A DNA stretch of 35,390 nucleotides from DTFZ01 sp050260375 (GTDB taxonomy: Bacteria > Bacillota > Clostridia > Christensenellales > SZUA-584): NCBI GenBank assembly GCA_050260375.1, contig JBLNCA010000017.1:1-35390 (forward strand), written 5' to 3'. Both the position numbers and the translations under genes were made by a program. Below, one piece after another: positions 16,790-25,358 of this stretch (within the stretch, counting starts at the first letter, position 1; every line of letters begins with the position of its first letter). The notes beneath the pieces are model-generated. The model was given only the letters and a program-made list of their open reading frames with translations. It was not told where the DNA came from and searched no databases.

Positions 16790-17585
16790 CTAGTATCCCA
16801 GGTCCTTCGAGAAATGCTGATAATCCTTGTCGCCTCTCCAGTCGCCGCCCCATTCAGCCGTACTTTTTAAACAGCTTATATGCAAGGTCATCATGGTCTA
16901 TCTTGCCGGGGAAGTCCTTCGTGCGGTCGGCGTACGGCGCGCCGGCCAAAGGCGCTATCCTGCCGTCGTCGAGGTAAGGGTTATACAGCGGGTTTATGTC
17001 TATTGCCGCGCCGTAGCTGTGGCGCGAGAGATGTCCTCCGCCGAACACCGTGCGATAGCAGAACGCGGACGTGTTGTTCGCTTCCATCGAAAGCGTGTCG
17101 TCGCCCGGCTGCCCGAAATCGTCAACCAGCTTGACCGAGGTCAAGGGGTATTTTGCCTTATACAACTCGTAGAATATATTCGTCACCTCGTCGGCCAGCG
17201 CCTTGTTTACAATCAGCTCGCCGCCGTGCACGCGGCCTTCAAAGTCGTAGTGCTTCAGCTTAATGTAACGCAGGTCGTCGTAGCTTATCTTGCAGCCGGT
17301 ATCGTCCGTCGGATAGCTTAGTCCCGTTATCCTTTCCTTTATCTCGTCGCTGAGTTCAATGTAATAGAAGCCGTCCGCTATCACCACTTTGCCCTTCTCC
17401 TCCGGCATAGGCTCAGGCTCGGGCTGCGTCGTCTTTACGGGCGTCGTAGAGGGCGGCAAAGAAGCTTCCATAGAAGGCATCGTCTCCGCCTGCGTCGGCG
17501 CGGGGCTTGCAATAACCGCCTGCTGCGAGCAGCCCGCCAGCAGCAATGCCAGCAAGGCTGCCGCTGTAAACAAACACGCTTTCAA
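16790..17585 (-). pseudogene. M15-family D-Ala-D-Ala carboxypeptidase-like lipoprotein, frameshifted
   Basis: This secreted zinc peptidase of the VanY/M15 group would trim peptidoglycan peptides. The intact frame gives 243 residues: lipobox LLAGC (Cys19), a Pro/Thr-rich linker and a peptidase domain with SRHSYGAAIDIN (His189 and Asp196, two of the zinc ligands). It then hits TGA right after KKYG. The next frame continues at once with EWGGDWRGDKDYQHF and ends at a TAG at 16790. That segment holds the conserved D-x-x-H-F with the third zinc ligand, so the reading frame broke inside the family signature. Family members usually have G-x-E-W here, which suggests loss of two bases. The gene is inactive unless the lesion is a sequencing error. 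Confidence 0.8.
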
Positions 17586-17607
17586 GCACTACCCTCCAAA
17601 ATGAATA

Positions 17608-18156
17608 TTAAGCCTTCGCAAAATCCACAAGCGCCGAGAGCAGCTCCGCTATAGCCCGCCTTGTGCTCTCGTCCTTAAGGTTGCCGTTATCGTCAAACTT
17701 TTTGTGCGCCCTGCCAATAAACACCTCGGGCTTATTCAGCACCTTAGCGTCCAGCGCAACGCACATCTGCCTTAAATGATACTGCACTCTCGAGCCGCCC
17801 AATACCCCCGGCGACGCGCTCATTATCGCAATAGGCTTGCCGTGTACGGGCGCGTCGTCTCCGCGCGAAGCCCAGTCAAGCGCGTTTTTAAGCGCGGGCG
17901 GTATCGAATAGTTGTATTCCGGCGTGCTTATAAGCAGCGCGTCGGCTTCCTTTACGCTGCGCCTGAATTCTTCGGCGGCGGCGGGAACGCCCTTTGCCTC
18001 TTCGTCCTCGTTAAGCAGCGGTATCACGGACAGGTCCGCTATCTCCATACTGGCTCCTTCGGGCAGCATTGCCTTAGCAGCCCTAAGAGCCGCCATGTTA
18101 TACGAACCGCGCCTTAAGCTCCCCGTCATTCCCAGTATTCTTATCGTATCCGCCAT
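17608..18156 (-). CDS. NADPH-dependent FMN reductase
   Basis: This 182-residue flavodoxin-like reductase of the FMN_red family would reduce FMN or quinones with NAD(P)H. It shows the phosphate-binding GSLRRGSYN near the N-terminus and PEYNYSIPPALKNALDW in the middle, both typical of the family. The ATG at 18156 is preferred because a run of G (AAAAGGGGG) lies about eight bases upstream; a GTG two codons earlier overlaps that site. It lies 22 bp upstream of the broken M15 gene on the same strand and may be co-transcribed with it. Confidence 0.9.
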   Translation of the reverse strand: MADTIRILGMTGSLRRGSYNMAALRAAKAMLPEGASMEIADLSVIPLLNEDEEAKGVPAAAEEFRRSVKEADALLISTPEYNYSIPPALKNALDWASRGDDAPVHGKPIAIMSASPGVLGGSRVQYHLRQMCVALDAKVLNKPEVFIGRAHKKFDDNGNLKDESTRRAIAELLSALVDFAKA

Positions 18157-18256
18157 ATTCACGCCCCCTTTTGGATATTATATACTATTTCGAGTTTTTA
18201 CAGAAACATTTTTGACGGGCCGGTATTAACAGATGGATAAAAAACTTAAACTCTGC

Positions 18257-18304
18257 TTGACATAAAGAATGCCGGGTGATATATTGTGCATATACGGTAT
18301 GCAC
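18257..18304 (+). promoter_or_regulatory. Promoter and GntR-type operator of the ABC transporter
   Basis: TTGACA (18257-18262) and TATATT (18280-18285) are 17 bp apart. Directly after the -10 box, GTGCATA-tacgg-TATGCAC (18286-18304) is a perfect 7-bp inverted repeat covering the start point. That position and form suit repression by the GntR protein encoded at the end of the same gene cluster. Confidence 0.75.
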
Positions 18305-18327
18305 AGTTTTGGAGGTTAATCTGTTAA

Positions 18328-19178
18328 ATGGAGATATTATCAGTCGAAAACTTATCTTAAAAGTACGAAATGTTCACGTTAAAGGACGTTACCTTTTCGC
18401 TGGAGAGCGGGTATATAATGGGCTTTATAGGCAGCAACGGCGCAGGCAAGACCACTACGCTGAAAACTATGCTCAATCTCGTGCAGAAGGACGGCGGCAC
18501 GGTTAAAATGTTCGGAAAGGATTTTAAGCATAACGAGCTGGAATTAAAGCAGCAGATAGGGTTTATTTTCGGCGGCGTCAACTATTACACCAAGAGCAGG
18601 ATATGGAAAATAACCGATGTTGCAAGCCGTTTCTACACGCAGTGGGACAACGATACCTATAAGTCGTATATCAGGCGCTTTGGAATAGACGAAAGCAAAA
18701 GGTGGAACAGCTCTCTAACGGCATGCGCGTAAAATACTCGCTTGCGCTCGCGCTTTCGCACAACGCAAAGCTGCTGCTGCTCGACGAGCCTACGAGCGGC
18801 CTTGACCCTGTCGCGCGCGACGATTTGCTCGGATTGTTCCAGGAACTGATAGAAGACGGCGAGCGCAGCATACTTTTCTCTACGCATATCACCAGCGACC
18901 TTGAAAAGTGCGCCGACTATATAACGTACATTAAAAACGGCAGCATAATAGAAAGCTGTGCAAAGGACGACCTCATTGCCAAGTATCGCATGGTGCAGGG
19001 CAAGCGGGAGCAGCTAAAAGATTTATTGCCCTTATTCATCTCATATAAGGAACATGCGTTTGGCGTTGCCGGGCTTATACGGGCCGCCGACCTTAAACGC
19101 AGCGAAGGGCTCGCTGCCGGGCCGCCGAGCATAGAGGAGATAATGATATATCACGAAAAGAAGGAGACGGAATTATGA
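18328..19178 (+). pseudogene. ABC transporter ATPase, broken by a stop codon and a frameshift
   Basis: This is the ATP-binding subunit of a YtrB-like exporter. The ATG at 18328 (GGAGG upstream) begins MEILSVENLS and then meets an in-frame TAA at 18358, where AAA (Lys) is expected before KYE. The same frame continues through Walker A (GSNGAGKTTT) to about 18699. There a run of four A, where five would keep the frame, shifts the rest into another frame. That frame carries the LSNG signature, Walker B (LLLLDEPTSGLDP) and FSTH to the stop at 19178. All motifs survive, so inactivation is recent or the lesions are assembly errors. The permease ATG overlaps the stop by four bases. Confidence 0.85.
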
Positions 19179-19813
19179 AAAACCTGCTGTATAAAGAGTT
19201 TCATCTTGTTGTACATCCTTTGTTCTATCTCGTGCTGCTCTTCGGCGCGCTGCTGCTCATACCCGAATGGGTGTTCTTTTTGGTGCCTATGTACTTTGTA
19301 TTTATAACGCTGCCCAACCTTTTCTCTATGGCCAAGGCGCAGAACGACATAGGCTTTTCGGCAATGCTGCCTATAAAAAGGAGCGACATAGTAAAGGCGC
19401 GCATTATATCCATCGTAATACTCGAGATATTGCAGATAATTGCAACCGCGGTATTTTCAGCGATAAATATTGCGCTTTATCATAAAGGCAACCTCCTGCT
19501 TGACCCAAACGTGACGTTTATAGGCTGCGTGCTCGTAATGTTCGCAATATTCAACGTCGTATATTTCCCGCTTTTTTACAGCACAGCATACAAGATAGGC
19601 CTGCCGATGATAGCGGCGATGATCGCCTCGGTGCTGTTTGCCGCGGGTGTGGAAATGGTGATGCTGTTCGTTCCGGCTTTAAAGTTCCTCGACGGCGTAG
19701 AGAACATACCGGCGCAGCTTCCCGTGCTGGTAGCCGGCATTGTAATATTCGCGCTGCTTAATATGCTGGCATACAAAAAATCCGTGAAGAATTTTGAGAA
19801 AATAGATCTGTAA
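19175..19813 (+). CDS. ABC-2 type transporter permease
   Basis: This 212-residue integral membrane protein is the permease partner of the ATPase directly upstream (ATGA overlap). About six hydrophobic helices are visible, with the coupling-type segment LPIKRSDIVKAR between the second and third. It resembles the ABC2_membrane_5 family found in GntR-controlled clostridial operons linked to antibiotic or peptide response. The reading frame is intact although its ATPase is broken, so it could work only with another ATPase or if those lesions are artefacts. Confidence 0.85.
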   Translation: MKNLLYKEFHLVVHPLFYLVLLFGALLLIPEWVFFLVPMYFVFITLPNLFSMAKAQNDIGFSAMLPIKRSDIVKARIISIVILEILQIIATAVFSAINIALYHKGNLLLDPNVTFIGCVLVMFAIFNVVYFPLFYSTAYKIGLPMIAAMIASVLFAAGVEMVMLFVPALKFLDGVENIPAQLPVLVAGIVIFALLNMLAYKKSVKNFEKIDL

Positions 19814-19818
19814 GCCGT

Positions 19819-20193
19819 ATGAACATTGTAATTAACAATACGTCCGACAAACCAATATATCAGCAGATATTCGAGCAGATAAGCTCCCAGATTATAAAAG
19901 GGGAGCTTGGGCGCGATTACTGCCTGCCGCCCATAAGAACGGTAGCCAAAGAGCTGCGCATAAGCGTAATAACAATAAAAAAAGCGTGGGAAGAGCTCGA
20001 GCGCAGAGGCTTCATATATACGATGGCAGGCAAGGGGTGTTTCGTCGCCCCTTTGCAGCCGCACGACATTGATACAAAACGCAGCAGCATGGCGGATGAA
20101 AAGATAAAGAAGGATATAGAGTATTACAAATCGCTGGGCCTTACGCTTGAGGAAGTAATAGACATGATAAAGCGGCATTACGGCGATAATTAG
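19819..20193 (+). CDS. GntR-family regulator, YtrA type
   Basis: This 124-residue repressor has an N-terminal winged helix-turn-helix (about 10-75, opening with PIYQQIFEQI and holding LPPIRTVAKEL). Its short C-terminal helical tail is typical of the YtrA subfamily, which controls adjacent ABC transporters. It starts five bases after the permease stop and is the last gene of the cluster; in many relatives the regulator comes first. The palindrome at 18286-18304 on the operon promoter is its likely operator. Its stop overlaps the end of the convergent radical SAM gene. Confidence 0.9.
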   Translation: MNIVINNTSDKPIYQQIFEQISSQIIKGELGRDYCLPPIRTVAKELRISVITIKKAWEELERRGFIYTMAGKGCFVAPLQPHDIDTKRSSMADEKIKKDIEYYKSLGLTLEEVIDMIKRHYGDN

Positions 20194-21059
20194 AACATGC
20201 TTATCTGCTCGGGCGCGCGCTTGTCCTCAAACGCCCGCAGGTACTCGAATATAGCTTTGTTGTCGCATACAATGCCGTGCTCATTACACCTTTCCTTGAA
20301 TATGCGCATCAGCCGTTCGCTGTTGCCGCTCAAGCATACATAAGCGTCGCCGTACGTATTTTCATAGCGCCGCCTAAGGCCGGGGAAATGCTCGTCCAGC
20401 TTTTTGTAGAAATACTCCCGGTTGCCCTCGCGCAGCGTCAGCCCCATGCCGAAGCAAAGTATGCCGTATACGCGCGCTTCAACGCAGTAATCGAGCAAAC
20501 CGTTTAAGTTTTCATCCGTGTCGTTTATAAACGGCAGTATGGGCGATAGCCATACTACGGTGGGTATGCCGTTGTCCCGCATGACTCTAAGCACCTCTAC
20601 TCGCGCTTTAATCGTGCAGACGTTGGGTTCGAGTATCCGGCACAATTCCTCGTCCAGCGTAGTCAGCGTTACTTGCACCACGCACTTCGTCTTTGAGTTT
20701 ATTGATTTGAGTAAGTTAAGGTCGCGCAGTATTCTGTCCGACTTCGTTATCACAGTCGCCCCGAATCCGTACCTGTCTATAAGCTCAAGGCACCTGCGTG
20801 TTATCCGCTGCTCCTCTTCAATATGCATGTACGGGTCGCACATCGAACCCGTTCCTATCATGCACTTTTTCCGTTTGGACTTCAGCGCGCGCTCCAAAAG
20901 CCCGGGCGCGTTTGATTTAACTTCCACGTCCTCAAAGTCGTGGTCCATGCGGTAGCATGCGCTCCGCGAGTCGCAGTATATACAGCCGTGCGTGCATCCG
21001 CGGTATGCGTTCATACCGTTTGAAGAGGATAATATACCTTTGGCTTCTTTAAAATGCAT
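20190..21059 (-). CDS. Radical SAM protein (SPL-like / Rv2578c family)
   Basis: This 289-residue radical SAM enzyme binds its 4Fe-4S cluster through C22-X3-C26-X2-C29 (RGCTHGCIYC). The overall layout, with GTGSMCDPYMHIE and ITKSDRILRDL, matches the group annotated as spore-photoproduct-lyase-like or Rv2578c-like, whose substrate is mostly unknown. It is probably co-transcribed with the flavodoxin 36 bp upstream, which could supply the electrons needed to cleave S-adenosylmethionine. The start ATG has only a weak ribosome site. The 3' end overlaps the convergent GntR gene by four bases. Confidence 0.88.
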   Translation of the reverse strand: MHFKEAKGILSSSNGMNAYRGCTHGCIYCDSRSACYRMDHDFEDVEVKSNAPGLLERALKSKRKKCMIGTGSMCDPYMHIEEEQRITRRCLELIDRYGFGATVITKSDRILRDLNLLKSINSKTKCVVQVTLTTLDEELCRILEPNVCTIKARVEVLRVMRDNGIPTVVWLSPILPFINDTDENLNGLLDYCVEARVYGILCFGMGLTLREGNREYFYKKLDEHFPGLRRRYENTYGDAYVCLSGNSERLMRIFKERCNEHGIVCDNKAIFEYLRAFEDKRAPEQISMF

Positions 21060-21095
21060 ATACCGACACTTTCATTTATATGCGGGCGCAGGGCC

Positions 21096-21581
21096 TTAAG
21101 CGTTCATTATCTGCGCAAGCTTTCCTATGTTCTCCGGCATTGGCGTAGCGCCTTCCTTGCCTTCCTTTTCATTCGCCTTTTTCATCATTTTCGTTATCGC
21201 TCTGTGCATGAACTTCATCTTTTCGGTACGCAGCTCTCCGCCGAAGCATACAACGGCGGCAGCCTTTTCACGAAGCGCCTCGGGGAAGTTGTTATTAGCG
21301 TTCTGCTCAAAGTTTTCGGGAAGCCCGCAGCACAGGAACAGCCCCAGCTTCTTGCCCGACAGCTCCGCCACGTTCTCCTCTAAGAACTTCTTTACGCCCT
21401 TCTGCACCTGCCCCATATAGACGGACCCGCCGGCAATGACAGTATCAAAACCCGATATGCCGGGTATGCGCTCCTTTTCCGCGTTGACGACTGTTACTTC
21501 GCCGTTTAGCGCCTTTGCGAGTCTTTGCACGCACTCCTCCGCATACCCGTATGTGCTGCCGTAAACTATCAGCGTTTTCAT
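21096..21581 (-). CDS. Flavodoxin-domain protein
   Basis: This 161-residue single-domain flavodoxin-like protein resembles the flavodoxin_5/HemG-like group. The FMN phosphate loop is GSTYGYAEEC near the N-terminus, and VIAGGSVYMGQV supplies the next flavin-contact loop. The start has TAAGGAG about ten bases upstream. It is the first gene of a likely two-gene unit with the radical SAM enzyme. It may act as an electron donor; protoporphyrinogen oxidase activity is possible but there are no heme genes nearby. Confidence 0.85.
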   Translation of the reverse strand: MKTLIVYGSTYGYAEECVQRLAKALNGEVTVVNAEKERIPGISGFDTVIAGGSVYMGQVQKGVKKFLEENVAELSGKKLGLFLCCGLPENFEQNANNNFPEALREKAAAVVCFGGELRTEKMKFMHRAITKMMKKANEKEGKEGATPMPENIGKLAQIMNA

Positions 21582-21778
21582 GCTTTTTCTACTCCTTATA
21601 TAAACATAATAATTATATAAACCGGACTTTCGAGGCTGCTACAAACGCTCCGCAGGCTCTCTGCCCAAAAGCGAATCCGGCTTGTCCGCGGCAACGAAGT
21701 TATTATTTATAGTATACTTTTTCGTAGCGCCTCACGCAAAGGATAATCTGTTGCCTTTTTCATGTTGCCATCATATTC

Positions 21779-21825
21779 TGTTATTTCAATAACATGGTGA
21801 CATATAGTATGTGTTATGGTATATT
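21779..21825 (+). promoter_or_regulatory. Promoter with upstream palindrome for the flavoprotein pair
   Basis: GTGACA (21797-21802) and TATATT (21820-21825) are 17 bp apart. Just upstream, TGTTATT-TC-AATAACA (21779-21794) is a perfect 7-bp inverted repeat and a candidate operator or activator site. The cognate regulator is not evident in the window. Confidence 0.6.
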
Positions 21826-21854
21826 TTCTTTATCATTACTATCAAGGAGGTTGT

Positions 21855-22409
21855 ATGAAAGCGCTTATTATCTCCGATACGGAGTTTGACGGCGATACAT
21901 ACAAACGCCTGCGCCGCATAGTGGGCGAAAACCTTAAAGGCAGGGGGCTTGACGTTGAAGACATACCTATTAGCCGCGGTTCTCTCGCGTACTGTATGGG
22001 CTGCTTCGGGTGCTGGATAAAAAGCCCCGGCGAGTGCGTAATCGGCGACGATATATCGCATATCAACAGAGCGGTAATGGGCAGCGACGCGGCAGTATAC
22101 CTTTGCCCGATTGTATTTGGCCAGTACAGCGCTAATATAAAGAGCTCGATAGACAGGTGGCTGCCCAACGTACTGCCGTTTTTTATAGCGCGCAAGGACG
22201 GCTCTACGATGCACCCTCCCCGCTACGAAAGCTATCCTAAGGTTATAATGATAGGTTACGGCGCTTCTTCGGGCGACGACGCGCAGTTGTTTTTAGATAT
22301 AATCAAAAAGCACAGGTCAAACGTCGAAGCGTTTGTTTACACGGGAGACGACGAGCTTATTGCTCTGCTTGACGCAACAGAGCTTAAAAGGATAGGTGAC
22401 ATGTTATGA
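21855..22409 (+). CDS. Iron-sulfur flavoprotein (Isf-like, FMN reductase fold)
   Basis: This 184-residue flavodoxin-fold protein has a compact cysteine motif C47-X2-C50-X2-C53-X7-C61. It fits the CX2CX2CX4-7C pattern that holds the 4Fe-4S cluster in archaeal and clostridial iron-sulfur flavoproteins. Such proteins pass electrons from ferredoxin to FMN and on to acceptors such as O2 or peroxide. The ATG at 21855 is chosen for the AAGGAGG six bases upstream; an earlier in-frame start has none. It overlaps the next gene by ATGA, so the two are translationally coupled. The physiological acceptor is unknown. Confidence 0.82.
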   Translation: MKALIISDTEFDGDTYKRLRRIVGENLKGRGLDVEDIPISRGSLAYCMGCFGCWIKSPGECVIGDDISHINRAVMGSDAAVYLCPIVFGQYSANIKSSIDRWLPNVLPFFIARKDGSTMHPPRYESYPKVIMIGYGASSGDDAQLFLDIIKKHRSNVEAFVYTGDDELIALLDATELKRIGDML

Positions 22410-23086
22410 ATAACGCGGTTAAAAAAGCGATACTGATAAACGGCAGCCCGAAGACATCGGAGGTTTCGGTATCGGAAACGCTAGCCAGCATTTTGGAACA
22501 GCAGTTAAATTCGGCCGGCATATGCGTCACAAACATCAGCGTACGCAAAAGCATCTCCAAGGGTAGCGACAATGATTTCCTCAGCATGATGGAAGCCGAC
22601 GCGCTCGTATTCCTGTTCCCGCTGTATTTCTTCTGCCTGCCCGCCTTGCTCATACGCTATCTGCAGGACTACTGCGAATTCCTCAAACGGCAAGATAAAA
22701 ATAAAGAAGGTCAAAAAATATACGCCGTAATAAACTGCGGCTTCCCCGAATCTGATATCGGTTCGGAAGCGCTGCGCGTAATAAAAAGCTTCGGTGCACA
22801 TATAAACTCCTCTTACCGGTTCGGAATATCTCTGGGCGGCGGAGGCATGTTCATAGGCGCGGCAAATGCTCCGTTTATGAAAAAGAGGATAGAGTACTTA
22901 AACGCCGCTTTTGCGGATATCGCGGGCGATATCGCAGCAACGGGGCCGCCTAAAGACGACGTGTATATAGAGCCCAAATTCCCCAGAGCATTATATTTTT
23001 TGGGCGGCAATATGGGATGGAAACAGTTATCCCGCAAAAACGGCCTGAAAGCCAAGGACCTTTACAGGCAGCCGTATAAGGCCTGA
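22406..23086 (+). CDS. NAD(P)H-dependent FMN reductase-like protein
   Basis: This 226-residue flavodoxin-fold protein begins KKAILINGSPK, the usual FMN phosphate-loop context. It has FLFPLYFFCLPALLIRYLQD in the flavin region and a longer C-terminal extension (about 175-226) than simple FMN reductases. It lacks the four-cysteine motif of its upstream partner, so the pair may form a relay in which one subunit holds a cluster and the other only flavin; that is inference. It overlaps the upstream gene by four bases and ends at a bidirectional terminator. Confidence 0.82.
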   Translation: MNNAVKKAILINGSPKTSEVSVSETLASILEQQLNSAGICVTNISVRKSISKGSDNDFLSMMEADALVFLFPLYFFCLPALLIRYLQDYCEFLKRQDKNKEGQKIYAVINCGFPESDIGSEALRVIKSFGAHINSSYRFGISLGGGGMFIGAANAPFMKKRIEYLNAAFADIAGDIAATGPPKDDVYIEPKFPRALYFLGGNMGWKQLSRKNGLKAKDLYRQPYKA

Positions 23087-23106
23087 AGTAATATACCGAA
23101 TGTATA

Positions 23107-23140
23107 CAAAAAGACCGCTTCGCAGAGCGGTCTTGATTAT
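23107..23140. terminator. Bidirectional terminator between convergent operons
   Basis: The 9-bp stem AAGACCGCT/AGCGGTCTT is followed on the minus strand by TTTTT and on the plus strand by GATTATTATT. It ends the flavoprotein operon and the PRC/VanW operon. No feature was seen in 23141-23262. Confidence 0.82.
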
Positions 23141-23262
23141 TATTCCGGACGGAAAAGTTATATTGTATCGAGGAACGTAAAGCTCATCTCGGGTAAAACG
23201 GCAACACTAAAACATACCGGCCGCCTTTCACCGCCGTACGCAATGTTTGCTTTTTGAGCGAA

Positions 23263-23901
23263 TTACAGTTCCAGCGTGAGGTCAATTATAACACCGGCCT
23301 CTTCCGCGGCGCGTATGACTTCTTCGGTCACAACCGTGCCCTTCTTGACTACTACCCTGCCGTTTGCGGATATATCGTTCTTAACGGTACGGCCGAGCAT
23401 ATACTCCCTTTGCTCCTTCTGCAGCGAATCGGCCGGGCTGCCGAAGCCCTGCTTTACAAACGAGCCGCCTTCGCTGTTATCGACGAACATCAGGTTATTG
23501 GACAGCGAAAGCACGTTTTTCCCCGGTATTTCTACACCGGTGTCTATCTGCACCGATTGTATTTCACCTGTCTTCTCGTCGAACGAAAAATCCTTTATGC
23601 TGCCAAGCACGTCGCCCGACGCAGATATGCACTTCGTGTTGATAAGCGATATGCCCGAATCAGACATGCCAATACCCGTTGCGTTGTCAACGCTCTGCGT
23701 GATGACATAATCCTTGCCTATGCCCATGATGTTTGAAAGCTTGAGCTCGCGGAAATCGTACTCGTTCTTTGAGCCGCGCACTATCACTGATTTTATCTTT
23801 TTCGTCTGCGGGTCCACGACGATATTCTGAATTGTGCCGCATTCCTTGCCTTCCTTTACCCCCATCAGAGGCAGACCTATCACCTGCGATGAACTCTTCA
23901 T
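23263..23901 (-). CDS. PRC-barrel domain protein
   Basis: This 212-residue protein has two PRC-barrel domains in tandem (about 1-75 and 85-150). They begin with the QVIGLPLMGVKEGKECG-type and TKCISASGDVLGSIKD-type strands, and a basic and acidic C-terminal segment follows. PRC barrels serve as small binding modules in RNA processing, photosynthesis and, in Bacillota, the sporulation-linked YlmC/YmxH proteins. AAGGAGG lies about ten bases before the ATG. It is the last gene of a three-gene unit with the VanW protein (13-bp gap). The exact role is unknown. Confidence 0.85.
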   Translation of the reverse strand: MKSSSQVIGLPLMGVKEGKECGTIQNIVVDPQTKKIKSVIVRGSKNEYDFRELKLSNIMGIGKDYVITQSVDNATGIGMSDSGISLINTKCISASGDVLGSIKDFSFDEKTGEIQSVQIDTGVEIPGKNVLSLSNNLMFVDNSEGGSFVKQGFGSPADSLQKEQREYMLGRTVKNDISANGRVVVKKGTVVTEEVIRAAEEAGVIIDLTLEL

Positions 23902-23914
23902 TTGCTATTCCTCC

Positions 23915-25312
23915 TTATTTATCTGGTGTATTTTGATTTCCTACCAAAATGATCTTGTTAAGCGGCGGATAAACGTCCGTGGATATCAGCTGCCTGTCTA
24001 TCTCCACCCCGCCTTTATAGTATATACGATATACATTGACCTTGTAACCTTTTCTTGCTCTGCGCACCGTCTGTACGGCTCCGTCGGGAAGCCCGCGCGT
24101 ATAGCGCACTTCGGTTTTTCCGGGGAGGAGCTCCTGCACTATTTCGTTCTGTACTTTTATGGTTACGCCGTCCTTAGGGGGCTGCCCGTACAGCTTTACC
24201 TTAACTCTTAAGTCTTCAAACACCGCGCTGATATATATGCTGTAATCGGACGTGTTCTTGATCTTAAGGTCTTTGTTTTTCCAGTTAAGCGTTGAATCCT
24301 GCCCTATCGGAAGATAATCGGACGGCCATGTATGCCTTACCCTTTCCACTATCTCCATATCGGCAAGAAGCGCCGCGTTATACAGCGTACCCGCCAGCTG
24401 GCAGATACCGCCTCCGACCTCTTCCACGAGTATGCCGTCGGAAATAGCGGGCGCGTCCCTGTAGCCCTTTTCCACCGTACGCTCTCCGACTAGCTCGTTA
24501 ACCGAGAATATTTCTCCCGGCTTTATCTCCACACCGTTCACCGTTTCGCTTATAAGCTTTATATTTACGTTTCTGGCTTCGTTGTCGTCGGCCTTTGTTT
24601 CATATTCGCTGATAAGCACCGTGTTGGCTTTCAGTTCATTCAGCGTTACCGAAGGGTACACCGTTTCGGCAACCACGTCTATAGAGCCTGACTTGCGCCC
24701 CTTTATCACGTTCTCGACATTTCTCGCCAGTGCGTCGGCATTTATCTTAACGCCTTCTCTTTCTTCCGTATATGTAAAGCTGCCTGTCTCCTTGTCGAGA
24801 ACCGCCGTGGCGTCGACCGCTTCTTTGTCGTACCTTGCGGCGTATTGCTCTACCGCTCCTTTAAGCCTCACCTGGTCAATGATTATATCGGTATGCAGGT
24901 CCAGTCCTTTAGCGATTTCAATCGTTTTGTCGAACCGCTGCTCGGGCGAGTCTGCTTTATCCTTATTGATGTAGTACGCCTTATCGAGCACTTCCTTCTG
25001 GTTCAGCGTAACGCCCAGATCCTCCGCGCCCAGCACCGTCGTTTCGCCCGAGTAGTTAAGGCTGATTTTGAGGCCGTCCAAAAACGCCTGAGCGTCGGCG
25101 TTGACCGCCGCCTCTGCCTCGTCGTATGTCATGCCCGACAAGTCCCTGCCGTCTATTCGCACGCCGCGGGCAAGAGTTTGATCCTGCACGATGCCGTCTA
25201 CGCCCGCGTATCCGCAGAAGCAAAGCAAACACAGCACCGTTGCCGCCACAAGCACCGTGCTGCGCGTAAACTCGTTGTCTATATACTTACTGCGCCTTCT
25301 TCTACGAGTCAT
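23915..25312 (-). CDS. VanW-family protein with peptidoglycan-binding and G5 domains
   Basis: This 465-residue membrane-anchored envelope protein has a basic start and one transmembrane helix (about 16-38). A PG_binding_4-type region (about 55-220) precedes the VanW domain (about 225-355), which contains KPGEIFSVNELVGERT and EEVGGGICQLAGTLYNAAL. A G5-like C-terminal part (about 380-450) follows. VanW occurs in some vancomycin-resistance clusters, but this multidomain form is a common housekeeping clostridial protein and does not by itself mean resistance; no vanHAX genes are present. It lies 46 bp downstream of the Ala/Glu-rich membrane protein gene in the same operon. Confidence 0.9.
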   Translation of the reverse strand: MTRRRRRSKYIDNEFTRSTVLVAATVLCLLCFCGYAGVDGIVQDQTLARGVRIDGRDLSGMTYDEAEAAVNADAQAFLDGLKISLNYSGETTVLGAEDLGVTLNQKEVLDKAYYINKDKADSPEQRFDKTIEIAKGLDLHTDIIIDQVRLKGAVEQYAARYDKEAVDATAVLDKETGSFTYTEEREGVKINADALARNVENVIKGRKSGSIDVVAETVYPSVTLNELKANTVLISEYETKADDNEARNVNIKLISETVNGVEIKPGEIFSVNELVGERTVEKGYRDAPAISDGILVEEVGGGICQLAGTLYNAALLADMEIVERVRHTWPSDYLPIGQDSTLNWKNKDLKIKNTSDYSIYISAVFEDLRVKVKLYGQPPKDGVTIKVQNEIVQELLPGKTEVRYTRGLPDGAVQTVRRARKGYKVNVYRIYYKGGVEIDRQLISTDVYPPLNKIILVGNQNTPDK

Positions 25313-25358
25313 AAGTCATATCGCAGTCCCTTTCCCCAACAACCCTTATTAGACGCTT

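Noticed and set aside
16595..16851. Small basic minus-strand frames after the M15 gene
   Set aside because: They overlap the shifted peptidase end, lack ribosome sites and match nothing recognisable.
16845..16860. TGA read as tryptophan or selenocysteine in the M15 gene
   Set aside because: Reading through in the same frame gives no family sequence; the conserved end lies in a different frame, so it is a frameshift.
18691..18710. Programmed frameshifting in the ABC ATPase
   Set aside because: The A run is not a proper slippery heptamer in the zero frame, and a separate in-frame TAA near the start already stops the protein.
23915..25312. Vancomycin resistance locus
   Set aside because: Only the VanW domain is present, in a common housekeeping architecture; no vanH, vanA-type ligase or vanX.
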